DNA of 64,000 nucleotides from Climacteris rufus (lineage: Eukaryota; Chordata; Aves; Passeriformes; Climacteridae): the NCBI GenBank assembly GCA_013398175.1, contig VZRZ01002089.1, positions 364,358 to 428,357 of the forward strand, given 5' to 3'. Made by a program: the position numbers and the translations under genes. The notes beneath the pieces were generated by a model. That model made no database searches, was not told where the DNA came from, and was given only the letters and a program-made list of their open reading frames with translations. Each line of letters starts with the position of its first letter. Position 1 is the first letter of the stretch. Below are positions 15,501 to 30,500 of this stretch, one piece after another.

Positions 15501-18500
15501 TATTATTAAAGAAGACACAGATTTTTTGAAGTAGCATATAAAGGTCCTTGCTAGATTTTTTTAGAGAATGATCTGAATGTTGTTTTTTGACTGATATTTT
15601 TTTTGTAGTTAAAATATATTGGGTTTCATAACTCCATAAAAAAAACAAGATAGAGGGAGAAAATTGTTTGCCTTTTTTCTTTTTCTAATTAGAGCTATAA
15701 ACCCCCCCTCATCTGTAGAGAATTTGCAGCTCCCAGCAAACCAGGAGGACACAGAAGTTATTAGTGTTCCAGCAGTTCACTTTAATGTCTTGTGTTATCT
15801 ATTTGTTTTGTAGGGAGCTCGTGGTCTTGATGGTGATCCTGGTCCCCAAGGTCTTCCTGGTGCACCTGTAAGCAGAGTTTAGGTTATCCAAACACTTCTC
15901 AGTTAGATATTAAGTCTTGAAATTTGTGGCTGTGAATCAAAAATGCCCCTGATTAATGCAATTCTATTGATTCCCCACAGGTGAATAAATGATAGTACAG
16001 TGATATCAAGTCTATAATCTCTCAATGTCCCCAAAGGATTTAAGATAGATGAACCCATTTTAACTTCTTAGCATATTATGGTTACTTCTTTGTTCTGAGT
16101 ACTAATGTGAATTATGGTGGCTTGGAATTTTCCAGGTATCAAATGAACAAAACCTGTAAAGGGCAATTTGTGCAATTTTTGTTGGAGGTACTTTTTGTGT
16201 GTGTGTTTTATTTGGTGGTGGGTTAGTTTTGTTTTGTTTTGTTTTGTTTTTCCTTAAATTCTTCCTTGCTCCCTGCTTCCATAGCTGAAATTTGTGCTTG
16301 GAATAGCCAGTAACTCTTTGTTAAACAGACAAGTGCAATATCCTTTGCTTAGACACTCCTGAAATCCCAGGTGATGGCTTGAGCTGTGTTTTTTAAAAAA
16401 TAGTTGTGAGATGCAGTTTAAGAAACTGTGTTTTTAAATATTGTGTGATTTTGAAATATTTTGAAATATTATTTGCTTTAACCAAATGTGAAGTGTACTT
16501 GGTTATTTTCTCACAGCTTTAGCTAAAAAATACAAGGAAGTTTATTCTGGTTTTATTTCTAAAATATTTCTTTTTCTGTAGGGGGATCAAGGACAGAGAG
16601 GTCCACTAGGAGAGACAGGTCCAAAGGGAGAAAGGGTGAGCACAGACAAATTTTAACTCTTTTTTACTTGCAAACATTAGTCACTTAATAGCATTTAAAC
16701 AGTGTACACCTGGTACTCTCAAAATAATGAATATATGAATGAGTATGTTTTGACAATCTTTTCATCTATCATTTCAATGTCTTTAGATTAATTTCAAAAC
16801 ATTATTGTTATTCTTATTCTTAGGGTCCTCAAGGTACAAGAGGAATAAATGGCCTCCCTGGGCCTAAAGGAGAGCCTGTATGTATATTTAATTTCTTCAT
16901 TTGCTTCATGTGATGTTAATTTGCATATCAGAACTTGGGCAAAATCTCTTAAAAATTACAATAATTTTTTTTTTCCTTTTTCAAGGGCTTACCAGGAGTT
17001 GATGGCCGTGAAGGGATCCCTGGAATGCCTGGAGCAAAAGTAAGGCACAATTGGCATATGTCTGATCTTTTGTAGCGCCCTAGATTTGCTCACTCGTTTG
17101 TGGCTGCTGCTTGTGGCTTTATGCACATTATCAGGGTAATTGAATTAACTTTCCTATACTACAGATCCAAAAGTATGTCAACTCTGTGTTCCAGAAACAA
17201 AATTTTCCCTCGTGTAGATTTACATAAATTACAACTTAAAATGTTTTACAGGGTGAACCAGGAAAACCTGGAGCTCCAGGTGACACAGGGCTCCCGGGAT
17301 TGCCAGTAAGTATCAAGTATTTTACCTTTGAAAGGTAGGCTCAGTTCAAACCACAGAAAGGCTCTTAGGTTAATGTGACTCTGATATTGGAGTAATTCAA
17401 GTGAAAATCTAAGCAAAAGGCCCAGGAAAGAGTATGTGTAATGCAAGGGGAAATTCTCCTATGTGTGTGCAAAACCTTTGCACAAAAGTCTAGATCTCCT
17501 TATGCTGTGGTTGAGAGGAACTTGGTGTGACAAACTATTTGTGGCCAGGATGTGACTCCTCTGGTGTTTCTCCTGTCTGAAACCCTGTGGGTACCATGGT
17601 GTGACCCCACAATTAGGGATGATCCCTAATTGTGTTGACTAGGGCCAGACTATTCCCAGGCTGAGCAGGAGAAGCTGAGCTGCAAGTCTAACACACCTTA
17701 GATGAATAAACATCCTTTTTTATTCTGCTGGCTCAGAACATCTGGAATGCATCACACTCATGCTGCTTTCTGTGGCTGGGTTGAAGTCCTCTAGTGTCTC
17801 CCCTGTGGTGAACTTACAGGGAAATCAGTAGTGCTTTATGGACTCTTTCAGAAGGTAATCCTTGTGCATTAACTGAGTTTGAAAACTGAGCCCATTGTCA
17901 AAAGCTAAACAGAAAGCTCTTTAAAACACTTTGCTGTAGGAGTAATTGCTGTGAGGAATAGTGAAGGATAAAACAGAATTGGAAGTAAATTTGTAATACT
18001 AGGTGAACTCTTACGCTTGGAAGACAATTTGGTAAAATTGTATTTGCTATGAGCTCTTGCAGAGAGGTGCAAGAATGCAGGAAGTGCAAGTCTCTTCATT
18101 CTTAGAAGGAATGAAATCTGTCCAAAGGCACCTCCAGTCCCAGCATACTGGGACAAGAATGTATTTCTAGTCTAAGCCAGAAAAACTCACAACTCCTCAC
18201 TTTTCCGTGCTCCCTTTGCAATTTGTGAAGTAATTGTATAAAATCCTTATCTGTTACTTTGTAAACAGAAAGAATTCAAGCTTTGTCCGTTATTGAATAA
18301 AAGTGCTTCAACATCAAGTAAAAGGGTTAGAAACACTCAAGCATGAGAAAGATGTTTTTTAACACCATTTCCAATTCTCTTTAACAACAAATAAACGTAA
18401 ATGTTATTTCTTTCAGGGTTTACCAGGCTCTCCGGGTGTGAAAGGCATTCCTGGCCCAAAGGTAAAACACCTTGAGTGTTGGCTTTCTTATAACAGTGTA

Positions 18501-21500
18501 TTTGTGCTTATCAAGTTCTAAAGTATTTAGTGAAATTCTGCTAACTTTCTCTTGTGGTAAGAGACAAGCCTTTGGCTGAAGGAACAAATGTATTTTTCAA
18601 TCAACTAGTCCTGTGCAGTTTCATGATTCTTGTGCTACATGAGGTGGTTTTCACTATTCTAGGTGTTAAATAATACCTAAAAAAAGTAATTTCCTTTTAA
18701 ATTTGTGGAAGTCATTGCTAGAGGAAGCTTGTGACATGGCTACCTCACTACAGTTTAGAATGAATGATTTTGTAATAAGAATAATATTTATAGCCACCCT
18801 AAGTTGATTGAATGACAGAGGTTGTTACCTCTGTTTAGGTTGCACCAAATTGCAGCATCAATTCCAATTTAGTTTAGAAAATTGTTGTAAGATTGAGACT
18901 GTGGAACATTTCAGACAATGATGTTTGAGTTTAGTTGTAAGCAATTGAAAAAGAAAACTAGACTGAGACATGAATTTTGTCTGAAATTACATAGAATGAT
19001 ATTGCCTTCTGTGATTTGAAAGCAGCAATCAAATCTATTTGGGATTTGTCAGCACATAAACAGCAAAGTAACTGAAATCTGACTTTTGAAAAATTAGATA
19101 GAAGGGTTTGGTCAGAGTTAAAAGAACACCAAAATATGGATTGAAGTTAAAAAACCAACACAGGGTGACATTTTAAACATTATTGCTTTCTTTATTTTAA
19201 TTTTTTGTTTTAAAATGGAAGAGCAAACCATTGGCCTGGCTAATATTTTTCATCTGCTGTCCAACAGGGTAGTAGAGGTCCTCCTGGGGTGCCAGGGTTG
19301 ATGGGAAATCCTGGCAAACAGGTAAAGTCATTAATCTTATCCAAAAGATTTAGAAAACTGTGTAAAAATTATCCTTTTTCAAATTTGTTGCATTTCAAAT
19401 TTGTTCCCTCAAACAGGGTCAACAAGGGCCAGAGGGAGAAGCAGGTCCAACAGGACCCCGGGGACCACCAGTAAGTATGGAATAAATTTCTTACTGAGCA
19501 TATGTAAAATTGCAGTGTCTCAAATTAGGGTTGCTGAAGCTAACCACAAGGTAAAATCATTATTCAGCAGAAGTTCTAATTTTTGAGGTAAATACTTGTT
19601 CTTTAATCCCCTTCTGTACCACGAGGATGTACATCATCACACAGAAGAATAGAGTTCTATATATGTCCAATAATGTCCTATGATTGTTTTTGGCTTTGGT
19701 GAAAAGTTAAATTTTAAACCTTTGTTTATATTCTTCTTGTCTTTGTTTTTAAATATGTTGAGTAGAAACTCAAACAGAGTGAATGAGTGTGGTTTGTGAC
19801 AAAAAGCTGGAACCAAATTCCTGCTCTTCCACTGCAACACTCTGGTTGGCATTATGAATGCAGATATAGTGGTGTGAAGTACAGCATTCATCTTTAATTG
19901 GAAACACTGTAATTTCTTTCCCTGGAGATTTTCCTTAACACTAGAAAGATTTGGAAGACTGGGGAAATTGCTGCTGGGCAGGTAGCTTGCTGCAGAAAAT
20001 AAATCTGCTAAGAGAAGCAAACTGATGGCATTTGCTAAGGTTCAGTTTTGAAGACAAAGGACAACTGGATAATGGTGTTGGGTACTCCTTTCTGGTTCTC
20101 TCTAGAGGGGAACTGACATGGTTTGAAGCTGCACAAGGCTGATCTAATTTCCCTTTGCTGAGGGATGAGAGGATCAGTGATTGGAAGAAAATTTTCATGT
20201 ACAAATATTCACTCTGAGGACATTAACACGGCTCCCGGCTCTGTAAGCAATTGGTTTTTCAGGCTTCCCTCTTGCCACTGATACCCTAGGGATAGTTTCC
20301 TGGAATTTTCTGAGCTTCTGCTATCATACAATGACACAAGTTTTGCTCATGCAGTTGTAGGGTTATTCTCATACAGGGCTTAATGAGCTACTGTCTGTGA
20401 TATTTTTTTAAGGGTATTTCATGGGTCAGGAATATTTTCTCTGAATTAGCTCCTAAACATACAGCAGCAGCCAGCCAAGTAGCAGATTTCATCTTCTTCT
20501 GTTTTCTTCTGTGGTTTGTGCTAGATGCATTAATTCATGAGATCACAGTTCTTTTGGACTGAGTCTTTGTGTGACTGCTGTGTCCACAGCTGCCTAAGGA
20601 TGATATAAAAAGGGAATTATATGAGCATACACTTACTAGAATGGAATACAGATATCGTCACCCTCCCAAATACCCAATTTGCAAGCATTTATTTTTGTTC
20701 TTTGTGTTTAAAAGTGTTGGGTGCACTAGAAAAAGTTTTCAGCCCTGTTCTTAGGCTGATACTGTATACTTGTGACAGGAACAAGAGTTATAATTGAATA
20801 AGAACAAAGTAATTGCCCACTCTGATAATGCACTGTAATCTGCTGAACTATTCTTTTAATCCTTTCAATGTGAACATGAATTTACAAAATCAGCAGTCCG
20901 TAGAACAGAGGTTGACACACAAGGTTAATTATTAGTAACCCTGTGGATGGACAGAAATACTTAATACAGATTAAATACAAAGATTTTCCCATTTATCATT
21001 GTAGAGACCAGCAAGAGCCCTGGATTCCTTGTCTTTATTTTCTTTGTGTTTACAATGTGCAGTCATTTTAGAACACATGTAAACATTGGAGCAAAAGCAT
21101 AGAAAGAAAAAGCTTTTGGTCAACACGAAATGGAGAAAGGAAGTAAATTATTGATTATAAAGTAAGTTTGCAAGAGTAATCTACTCATCTCTGGTTTTCT
21201 TAAAGGTATAAAGAGCCTCGAATAATAACTTTGTTGACTTCAATCAGCTTATGACTACAGGGAGTATGACTAGAATAACTTTCTATTTTTTGGGAGAGGA
21301 ACATTTTACATCTACACAAGGGAAATTATGGGGTTTTTTTTTGTTTAGGAAGGACACAGGATCGAACTATTGAACTTCAGAGAGCTTTGTTCTAGGCTGA
21401 GTCAATATTTATTTCCAGGGCAGAATAAAGAGTGTTTTCTCTTTCTTCTGCAGCATGCACATTTAGCAGATACATTTGAACCATAGTATTTAGAACTCTG

Positions 21501-24500
21501 CCCTTACATTTCTACGAAAAATATTAATCTGCTGGTTAAATAATTCTACATGCCATGATTTTCAAACTTCTAAAACTAGAAAGTTTGACAGTAAGTTGAG
21601 GAAAGCAATTATAATTGTTCTAAAGAGAATTTTTCCTTTATTTTTCTTTCTGAATTTGAAATTTTCTCACAGCTTTAACACTTGCTTATTTTTGACCAAA
21701 GTTGCATAGCCAAACACTTCCAAAGCCTGAGGATTTTATCATTACTATTCAGGTATTTTTCTTGGCCTATTTCTTCTTATTTTGAATTATCCACTTTAGC
21801 ACTTACTCAGTTCTTTTCTTTCTCCTTTACCTCTTTGTTCCATTTCATTCTTGCTATAGAAGAAGAAGGTAGAAGTCAGGTAGAAGGTAGAAGTCAAGAC
21901 AGGTTGGGCTTATTACTTCTCAGGTAGAAGTCAAGACAGGTTGGGCTTATTCCTTGGAGAAGGAAAAAATCTTGATGTTTTGCAGGATATGGGGAACTTC
22001 ACTCCCTTAATATATTTGTTGCACAGCAACAGCCACATGAGATCCTCTTCACTTCCCTGTTTCATCTACCCCTGTTCTTTGCATTGCAACTGGGTAAGAC
22101 AACGTGGCTTACCAACGTTGGTGGTTCCAGGAGGGCCAGAACTCCAGAGGAAAGGACATCTGGTGAAAGTTTTTGGGGACATAACAAGCCTGACACTGTG
22201 AATACGGCCAGCAGGCTGGTATCTACATTAGGGAAAACACACATGTCTACGTTTTTGTTGTATTTAAAAAATACCTGGCTTTTCAGCTTTAGATTCTTGC
22301 AAAAGACATCTTTTTGAGAGAAATTTTTCACTTCAAGTAGTGTGCTGTTTTTTAAAAGTTACACAATAGAGTACTATCATCAGTGTCTCTGTGGGACAAA
22401 CAATACTTCTGTACTGTTTGCCAAATAACTTACAGAGTCCTCTGGCATAAACCATGTTATATCAGTGTTATTTTTATCATTAATCAACCACTGGGCTATA
22501 GTTAGAAAGGTATTGTTACTGAAGAGCAGATTCAAATTTTGGCCTTTTGTGAGTCTGTAAATATTTACAGTTTCACAGGAAAGATAGTAAATGGTTGAAA
22601 ACAAGATTACTAGTTCTAATTAAAATGAGGCAAACTAGTGTGTTGGGAGAGCCCTTCCTTACCTCTGAGAAATATCCCTAAGAGGAAATGGCTTTAAAAA
22701 GTATCATTTTAGTCTATTGTTGCTTTTCCTTTGAAAACTTCAACTGGCACCTGAGCAGGTGGGAAAAAAGAAAAAAAAAGGTTTTACTATTAATCTCTTC
22801 AGTAAACCAGAAAAACAACTGGAACAACATCAAAATGTCACCTTTTATTTCTAAATGAAACATAGTCTCCATTCCACTCTAATTGTTTGGTTGGTTAACC
22901 TTATGTTTGTTTCTTGTTAGTCTAACCAATCCAAGTAATTACTGAACTCATTTGTGATTTAAACCATTCTAAGTCAGTCATGCTGGCAGGTGGCCCAAAG
23001 GAAGGAATTCTCAAATATGGGAGTGTCATTCCTAATCAGTGAAATTTAGTCATTCTCCCTAAGCTGCTTAACCATTTTCTTTCATATTTGCTGAGATTTA
23101 GTAATCTAATTCAGTACTTGCTGAAAATACTGACCCCTGCCTCTGCTTTTTCATCCCTTGCTTTTCTTCAGCTCTTTAACCTATGAATTGCTAACATTTG
23201 GAGAACCTGTATCACACCCTGTGGTTTTGCAGAAGAGCTTGTAACATTGAAGTAATCACTTAAAGTTCAATATGCATCTAGCAAATTGAGCAAACTTGAT
23301 GTATATGCAGGCCAGCACATGTGTATGTTGTTTTGTAATTAGGATGTAATGCATGTTTTCCCAACATTGGCAACACAGGCTAAATATCCAGCTGCCTAGG
23401 ATTTGATACCATAGCCCCTCTGAGGGACTTTTGAGGGGCTCTGGTCGGCTGGGCTGACTTTCTCTCTGGAGGTGCCTTTGTCTCACTATAAAGAGGAAGC
23501 CTGGAGAGTACCTTGGATTTAGTACTCATATGTCAGACAACATAAAGTTAGAGGAGGATGTTGTTTTCAGCATTTGAAGTTGCTTTCAGCTAAATAATTT
23601 TCTGGTCTTTAAAGATATTTTTGTTCTGCCAATGCTGAAATGTAGCTTTGGTTACCCTAACAACTGAAATGTAGCTTTTCTGTCATATTCTTTTTACATG
23701 ACTGCAACTGAAATAATCAGCCACTTTCTGTAGTTGGTATTGGTACTGTGGTAGGATGAAATGTCCTTCTCTCAGTTCATATGATATGCTTAGGTATTAG
23801 TGGACATGTTTCCTGTACATAATTTCAAATGTGTTCCACAAGTGGTGTCACAGTTTACATTTAAGGCACAGCTAAAGGGGTTAGCTAGCATTACACAGTT
23901 TACAGCAAAAAGACAAAGTGCATTTCCATCTTGCCAGGCACTTTTTATCCGGTAAGCCTAAGCCTCTATATGAATGTGACTGCACTTTTGGACCCTGGTT
24001 TCTACAGGGTAGCACTTTTCCTCTCACACTTGCAGACTCCACATCCCAGTCAAACTTGATAAGATCCAAGTCTCTTTAGTTCTCATAGTATCCATCCCTG
24101 TCTTTCTAAATGATGTGGCCAGATTCTTGTCTGATACCTCATTGTTTAGCCGTCCACCTCCAACAACAACTTTGACTTTTGGGCATGGTATACCTCTGGA
24201 TGTCAGCAGATATCACAATGTTGGCTTCTCCTAAGCAGGGTAGACAGTAACTTGGGTGAAAATGTTGTTATGGAGCTCGTACCAAAGCTGTCCTAGACTT
24301 CAGCTAACACTGGAATTTCACAGTCAGAATGAAAAGTCTCTGTCCTCTAGATGCCACAGTATCACCTTTGAAGAGAATGACAGCTAGTGAGTTGTTGCTT
24401 ATGCCCAAAGCATAGCATGGTTAACAGGACGGAACATTTCATGCTACATCTACCTCTTACCATTATTTTGAGCAGCACAGTTTAATTATTTCTTTGGCAA

Positions 24501-27500
24501 AGTTGCAAAAATACATTTAAAATCTCAGAGCAAATTACTCATATATTTACTCTTCTGTCAAATAGTAGTTTAGCTTCTTGGATGCTTTTCAATACTGTAT
24601 TGATGGTCAAAGAGTCCTGTCGATACTTCCTTGCATAAATCCTTGAACTTAAATGAATAATTCATCTGAGATTTTACATGACAAAAATTTGATAAGTCAA
24701 AGTCTCACAAGCATATAATTGATACATGGGTTACATTCTACAAAAAAATTTGAATATGAAGTTTTAAAAAATCCAAGATATACTTTGTTTATTCTTTTTT
24801 TTTTCTGCACAGATCAAATGCTCTACAGCACTACTATGACATGTATTATTAAAACAAACCTTTTAAATAGAGAAGAGTTATTGCAATATATGCTGTGGAT
24901 TACCTCTCAAGTGATTCTAATCAGTGTTTCAATTATCTGAGCAGCTAAGTGAGATGCAAATTACCTGGGATGTAATCTCATTCTTATTATTGTTCCACTC
25001 AATTGATGGACAGGAATCAATAACCCAGTGAAACTGTCTTAGCATGTGAATGCATTCTATAACTGTTTGTTTGTGAGAATTGTACCAAAGAATCAAGTCT
25101 TCAACATTTCAGCGAGGATGCAAACCATCCCAGACAACATAAAGGAAGATCTACTGCAAATCCTGTGAGGTCCACTTACATATGTTACTTTCAAAGGCTC
25201 AATATAGATCTAACAAAACTGTGAGAGACATTAAATCTTCATTTAAATGTATTGAGTGGTCCAGCAATCGTGCCTTGGAACAAAGAGAAGGTAGATTTAG
25301 AAGGTAGATTTTGTTGTAACCAGTCCAGCACAGGAGCTGTGGAAGGGCTGCATTCTGGTGGTGTTCAGACTTGCAGTGCTGTGCCACCATTTCACACTTA
25401 CCATTTTGCACATACCTTGCTGTCCTTCAGGAGAATGACTCTTACCCTCAGCAGTACTCATATGCTAGGTGATAGCAAACTTAAACAGAAATCCATTATC
25501 TATGCAGTTACTGTACTGGAGCAGTCCTGGAACACACCTGTGTTCTGCTCAGTTAAACATCATGGACTGAAACAATCCCTAGGCAGTGGCCAAGCTTTGC
25601 AGTGCTTCAGGGGCCATTTGCAGTGACAGTCTGGGTGCTATTGAAGGCAAGGAATGCTCAGCAGCATGGGTGCAAGCCTGTCTGTCCCAGTTCACTCCAA
25701 GCTGGAGTGGCTACGTTCCCTCCTTAAGCGTTTCACCTCTAGGAATAGTCTGGATTTTGAGGTGTGTCAAAGGTGCATAGAACCATACAGATTCTGGTTG
25801 TCTTTTTGTTAAAACCAGTGCAACATGCTTGTGGATTTGTGGGTGGCCTGAAGCTATGCCCTGTGTTTACAGAGGGCTGCTGTATAAGAAAGGTAGGCTG
25901 AGGCCATGGCCAAACTTCCTTCTGCTCTAATTACTGCATGTGGGGACTTGCAGCACAGAGGAATGTTTCATCTGACCAAGTACAGATGTCAACACCTGAA
26001 CCTGTTATTACAGAAACCCTCTTATAGGCTGTGGGGAAAATGTAGGACATGACTTGTGTTTTTTTTATGTTTACAGGAGGACATCTCAAGATGCCTTTTT
26101 CTCTTCATTTGCTCTGAAGGGAACCATGAGTAACCTGCTTAATGTATATTCTACCCTAGGGCCATCTCAGTTAGGTATAACTTGGAGGAAGCATTACAGT
26201 CTTTCCATGGGCCAACAGGATTCCTCATTCTTTGGGATCTGGTTCCTCTCTTACTTGCTAAAACACAACTGCAAGTTTTCAAGTGGTAGCCCACAGTCTG
26301 AAGGAATCTGTCCTTACAGACATAATGTCAGTGTTTGCAGGAAATACTATGCATTTGTATTCAGCTCTTCTGTATACTAACTTCCTTTCTTGCCTCCTTA
26401 GAAAAGCATCGCGTTTGACAAAGTGCTTGTGGTGTGCATTTGACAAAAGATTCTTTTTCTTGCATCTGAAATAAACTGGAAGATTTTTCTTGCATTTTGT
26501 ATGACCAGCAGAACTTTTGATGTACTTAAAAGGTTTACTATATGATTTTAACTCTATGGAAGGTGATACTGCTTCCATTTCTGCTCTGTATAGCAATGAC
26601 TGTTGTGACAATGATCTGAGAAAAACAAGTTTCTAATACTAATCATAATTTTAGTCCTTCTCTTTCCTGCTTCAGAAGTGTAGTCGTATTCCAGGTCAGA
26701 GATCCAGTTTGGAATGTTGTGATTAAATAAAAGTTTAATGCATTTTTTGGATTATAAGATTAAGGTGATTTATGGAGCTTTCTTTTTTTTTTTTTACATA
26801 AAAAACTTCTAGAAATTATGCAAAGTGCTTTGAAGTAATAGTTCTTTTAACACCATAGGATATTTTGAAGGAAATGAATGGAAAAGTGTACTTCTGTTTG
26901 GTTCTGTGATCTCTCCAGGATACCTAATTATTTCTTCAATTGTAGAGTTAACTATCCTAAGCTGGTGTGAGAAGTTGTCAATACATTTATGGCCTAGTGT
27001 AAAAGGCCATGTCTGCTATCTCCTTTTATTTAGTATGCCACAACATTTCACAATATTGAAAAAAAACTATGTTTAAAATTATCCATTGCATACAGCACTA
27101 GAATGCTAAGATCTGCTTTTATCTAAAATTCTCTGGTAAAGTGTAATAGTTTATCAACTTACATAATTAATAACTTCAGTTCTTAATATTTTATTATCTT
27201 AAATGTTATATCTTTCTCTTACTGCCAGTAGAACTTCTGTATTCACACAGTGGAAATAAGAGAAATGTCTCAAGTGAGACTTAGGCTTGTAGTGGAACAT
27301 TTGAAATTGTCTGTCCAGAGAAGCATCTGTACATGTGAGAGTAAAGCTATAAAACTTACTGAGCTGTTCTGAAAAGTTTAGTTGTAAGAGACAGAATCTT
27401 TTCAAAGTTCCAAAATTGCTTAAAATCTTTGAGAGTGTGGCTCAATGTCAGATTTACCCAGAGTATATATTCAAATGGCTCCATTAAGGAATGGAGTTGT

Positions 27501-30500
27501 AACACTAATGTGAATACAATGAAGATATAAAGATGCACTAAAGCACATATTTATGCTTATCACTATTATAAATGGGGACTTTTTTAAAGTTACCCTTCCC
27601 TGTAACAATCTAGACTTTTTTAAACTTGAATGAGTATGCTAAGCATTCACTTTTCTGCATTCACTTTTCACATTTGTCCATTGTTCATTGGGGATCAGGT
27701 GCTTTAAATATGTGGTCATATAGCACTTCAGGTGATGAAATTAAGCAAAAGTCTAAAGCTAAGCATGCCTGTCACAGCTCTCTTAGTATGTTTGCACTGG
27801 TAACTCTCAGGTGTGGTCCCGTGAAGGGAACTTCATTGTCCTTAATCACTCAGCAGAATGAATTAGTTGAATCATATAATGCCAAATAAATATTATATGC
27901 CATTGTTAACTAAAAATGTTTACTCAGAAAGTTTCACTGCTCTTAATGCATATGGTATTTTTGCAATATGAAACAGAAGTTTCAATTAAACCCAACTGCT
28001 AAGCAGTGTAAATCACTAAATATTAAGAAAAAAAAATTATACTTTATTCCATGATCACAGGAAGTATTTCAGGAAATAATGTTGTCCTTCTATTTCTGCT
28101 TCCAGGGTAGCAGGGGGGAGACAGGTCCTGCAGGTCCTCCAGGTTTACCAGGGAAGTTGGTAAGCAGTTTATTTCCATATTCAGTGCTCATGTTTACTTT
28201 CAAGGAGCTATGGTATCATCTGGAACTACATTTACCCATTTATCCATGCAGGGAACTGAAAATAACATTGAAATGTGTGATAGTTCCGTTTCTTTTCCAG
28301 TCCTCTGGACTGTGCTAATATTAGAAAATGCTGTTTTAAATTACATGGAGATGTGTGTGACTTTTCCTTCTACTCATCACACCCATAAATGCCATGGTGT
28401 GCAAAGCTGAGTTGTACACTGCTGTGTGTGTACCTGGGACAGGGAGCAGTGAGAGACTGGTTTTCTGCTAACAGCTACGTGCAACTAATGAATGGAGCAC
28501 ATTCTCGATGCCAGCTTTTACCAGAGCTCCAGCAGTATTTACACAGTATCACTCAGAAGCATAGCTGGGGAGGTCTGGGCTGAAAGAGCCTACTGTTACA
28601 GAGGAATGTGAAAATTGCGGAGTGAAAGATCTTGGGAAGTATTTTTAAGAGAACCAGACTGTCGTTGAGGGACTGGAGGGTAGAAAACCCTGTAAGTCAT
28701 TTCTGTTGTGACTGTCAGCAATAAATTCATAATAAGATTCTGTTTAAAGTGCTGTACTTTGGATCAGCCCTATTTGCATCAGATAATCCTCTTTCATCAA
28801 CCTAAGTCTGTTCTGGGAATAAGGTTCTGCCCCATCTGCTTCAGGGTATGACCTTTAATTGCTCATTCTAAACTAGATTGGCTAAGTTTACATCCTTGAC
28901 TTGTTTTCACAGGGTCCCCAGGGTAATATTGGACTTCCTGGACTGCCTGGTCCTCCAGGCCTTCCTGGTGGTAAGGGTGACCGGGTAAGAAATGCTCTCA
29001 TACTGTTGCCTTAGGTTTTAACCCTTCTATTTTTTTTAAGTCTGTATTGCCTAATGTGTAGCTCTGAGATGCTTCATAGCCTGTTAGCTGCTGTTCTCTC
29101 TTGCTAAGATGGACATAACAGTGCCTCTCTGGACTCGCTCTTCAAGGACACTTGGACTGCCCAGGCCCAAGCTTCTAAGGGGGGGAGAGGATGAGCTAGG
29201 GGAGCTGGGGGAAATTGCAAAGTTTTAATTGGGGAATTTATGCTGATATGTAAATGGACGAAACCCATAAAGGTGTGGAGAACTCATGACTCGTTGTCCA
29301 TTTTGGGTGATGCCTCTGGGGGGCTTTGTCTGCCCTAAATGTACCTTTGAAGGCCTTTCCAATAAATACCCACATTTATTCCCTTTCTTCTGACTAGTCT
29401 CAGTTTTTAGGCACCCTTTTTAGGCAACAATACATGCACGCTGCAGTTTAGTGTCAGGAATAAACACAAGAAGTTGAGCACTGTTTTCAGTTTTTACATG
29501 AACTAATGTCTGTTTTCCTCTTTTGTATGTAGATGTCTTAACTGCTTGAAAGTGCTGCTCTATGTGCCCAATAACTTCTTGTAGCTCACAAAGTGTAAAG
29601 CCTTGAGAATATTGCTTAAGGGACCGAAATAAGATTACTGGTGTAAATATTTTTGTTTGCTTGTTTGTTTAAAGTTTGAATCATTTAAAAACCAAAATCA
29701 TATTGCAAATCATTGACACAACCAGATCTCAAATGGTCAGTCAGGGTCTCTGATCACTGTAGAGCTTTGAAATTTCAACCCTCATCTATGGTAGAAGGGA
29801 TGCTTATTACATATGTCTTGGGACCTGCTATGGAAATGCACATGCTAATGCAGCTCTTGAGACACCTGTGCATACATGCAGAATTACAGGATATAAATAC
29901 TTCTAGTATTTTGTTAAGAGAAAAGAACTGGCCCTGGGGCCTCAAATAACTGCAGAAGATATCTTGCTCTGCTCAATAGATGACAGTGAAGACAGCACAT
30001 AAAGCCAAGGATGTTTCTTATCTTCTCTTGGTTATAGAAGACTGCAAAGTGTGGAATTCACTCACCAAACTTCTGACATATGTGTTTCCTCTTTCTTACT
30101 TGAGGCATCTATTTTAATATTAAATGAATGACACTTTTGAAATGCCTCTTGCTTTCCACTGACAACCAAGTAACTGTTGAACTGTTAGTCAGACATGGGT
30201 ATCACTGCTGTAGGATGTCTTGGTTGAACAGAGGAATCCTGCCCCTGGTATGCTCCCAGTGTACATCACAGGGTTTCTGGATAGGGCTTGCAGTTGTTTT
30301 TGGCACTTTTTAAAAGCTGTTCAGGCACTTAAAAGCAAGTTTCTAAGTCTTTGATGTCGTTGAGGTTTTTTTTCATGTTTGTTTGGGGTTTTTTTTTGTT
30401 TTAATGCTGAGATCAGGAACACGGGTTTCTATTCAAACGTAAGTATTGACATAAAGCAGTCTCATTTTATTAGATTGGTAATGATTCATATTTTAGACTT

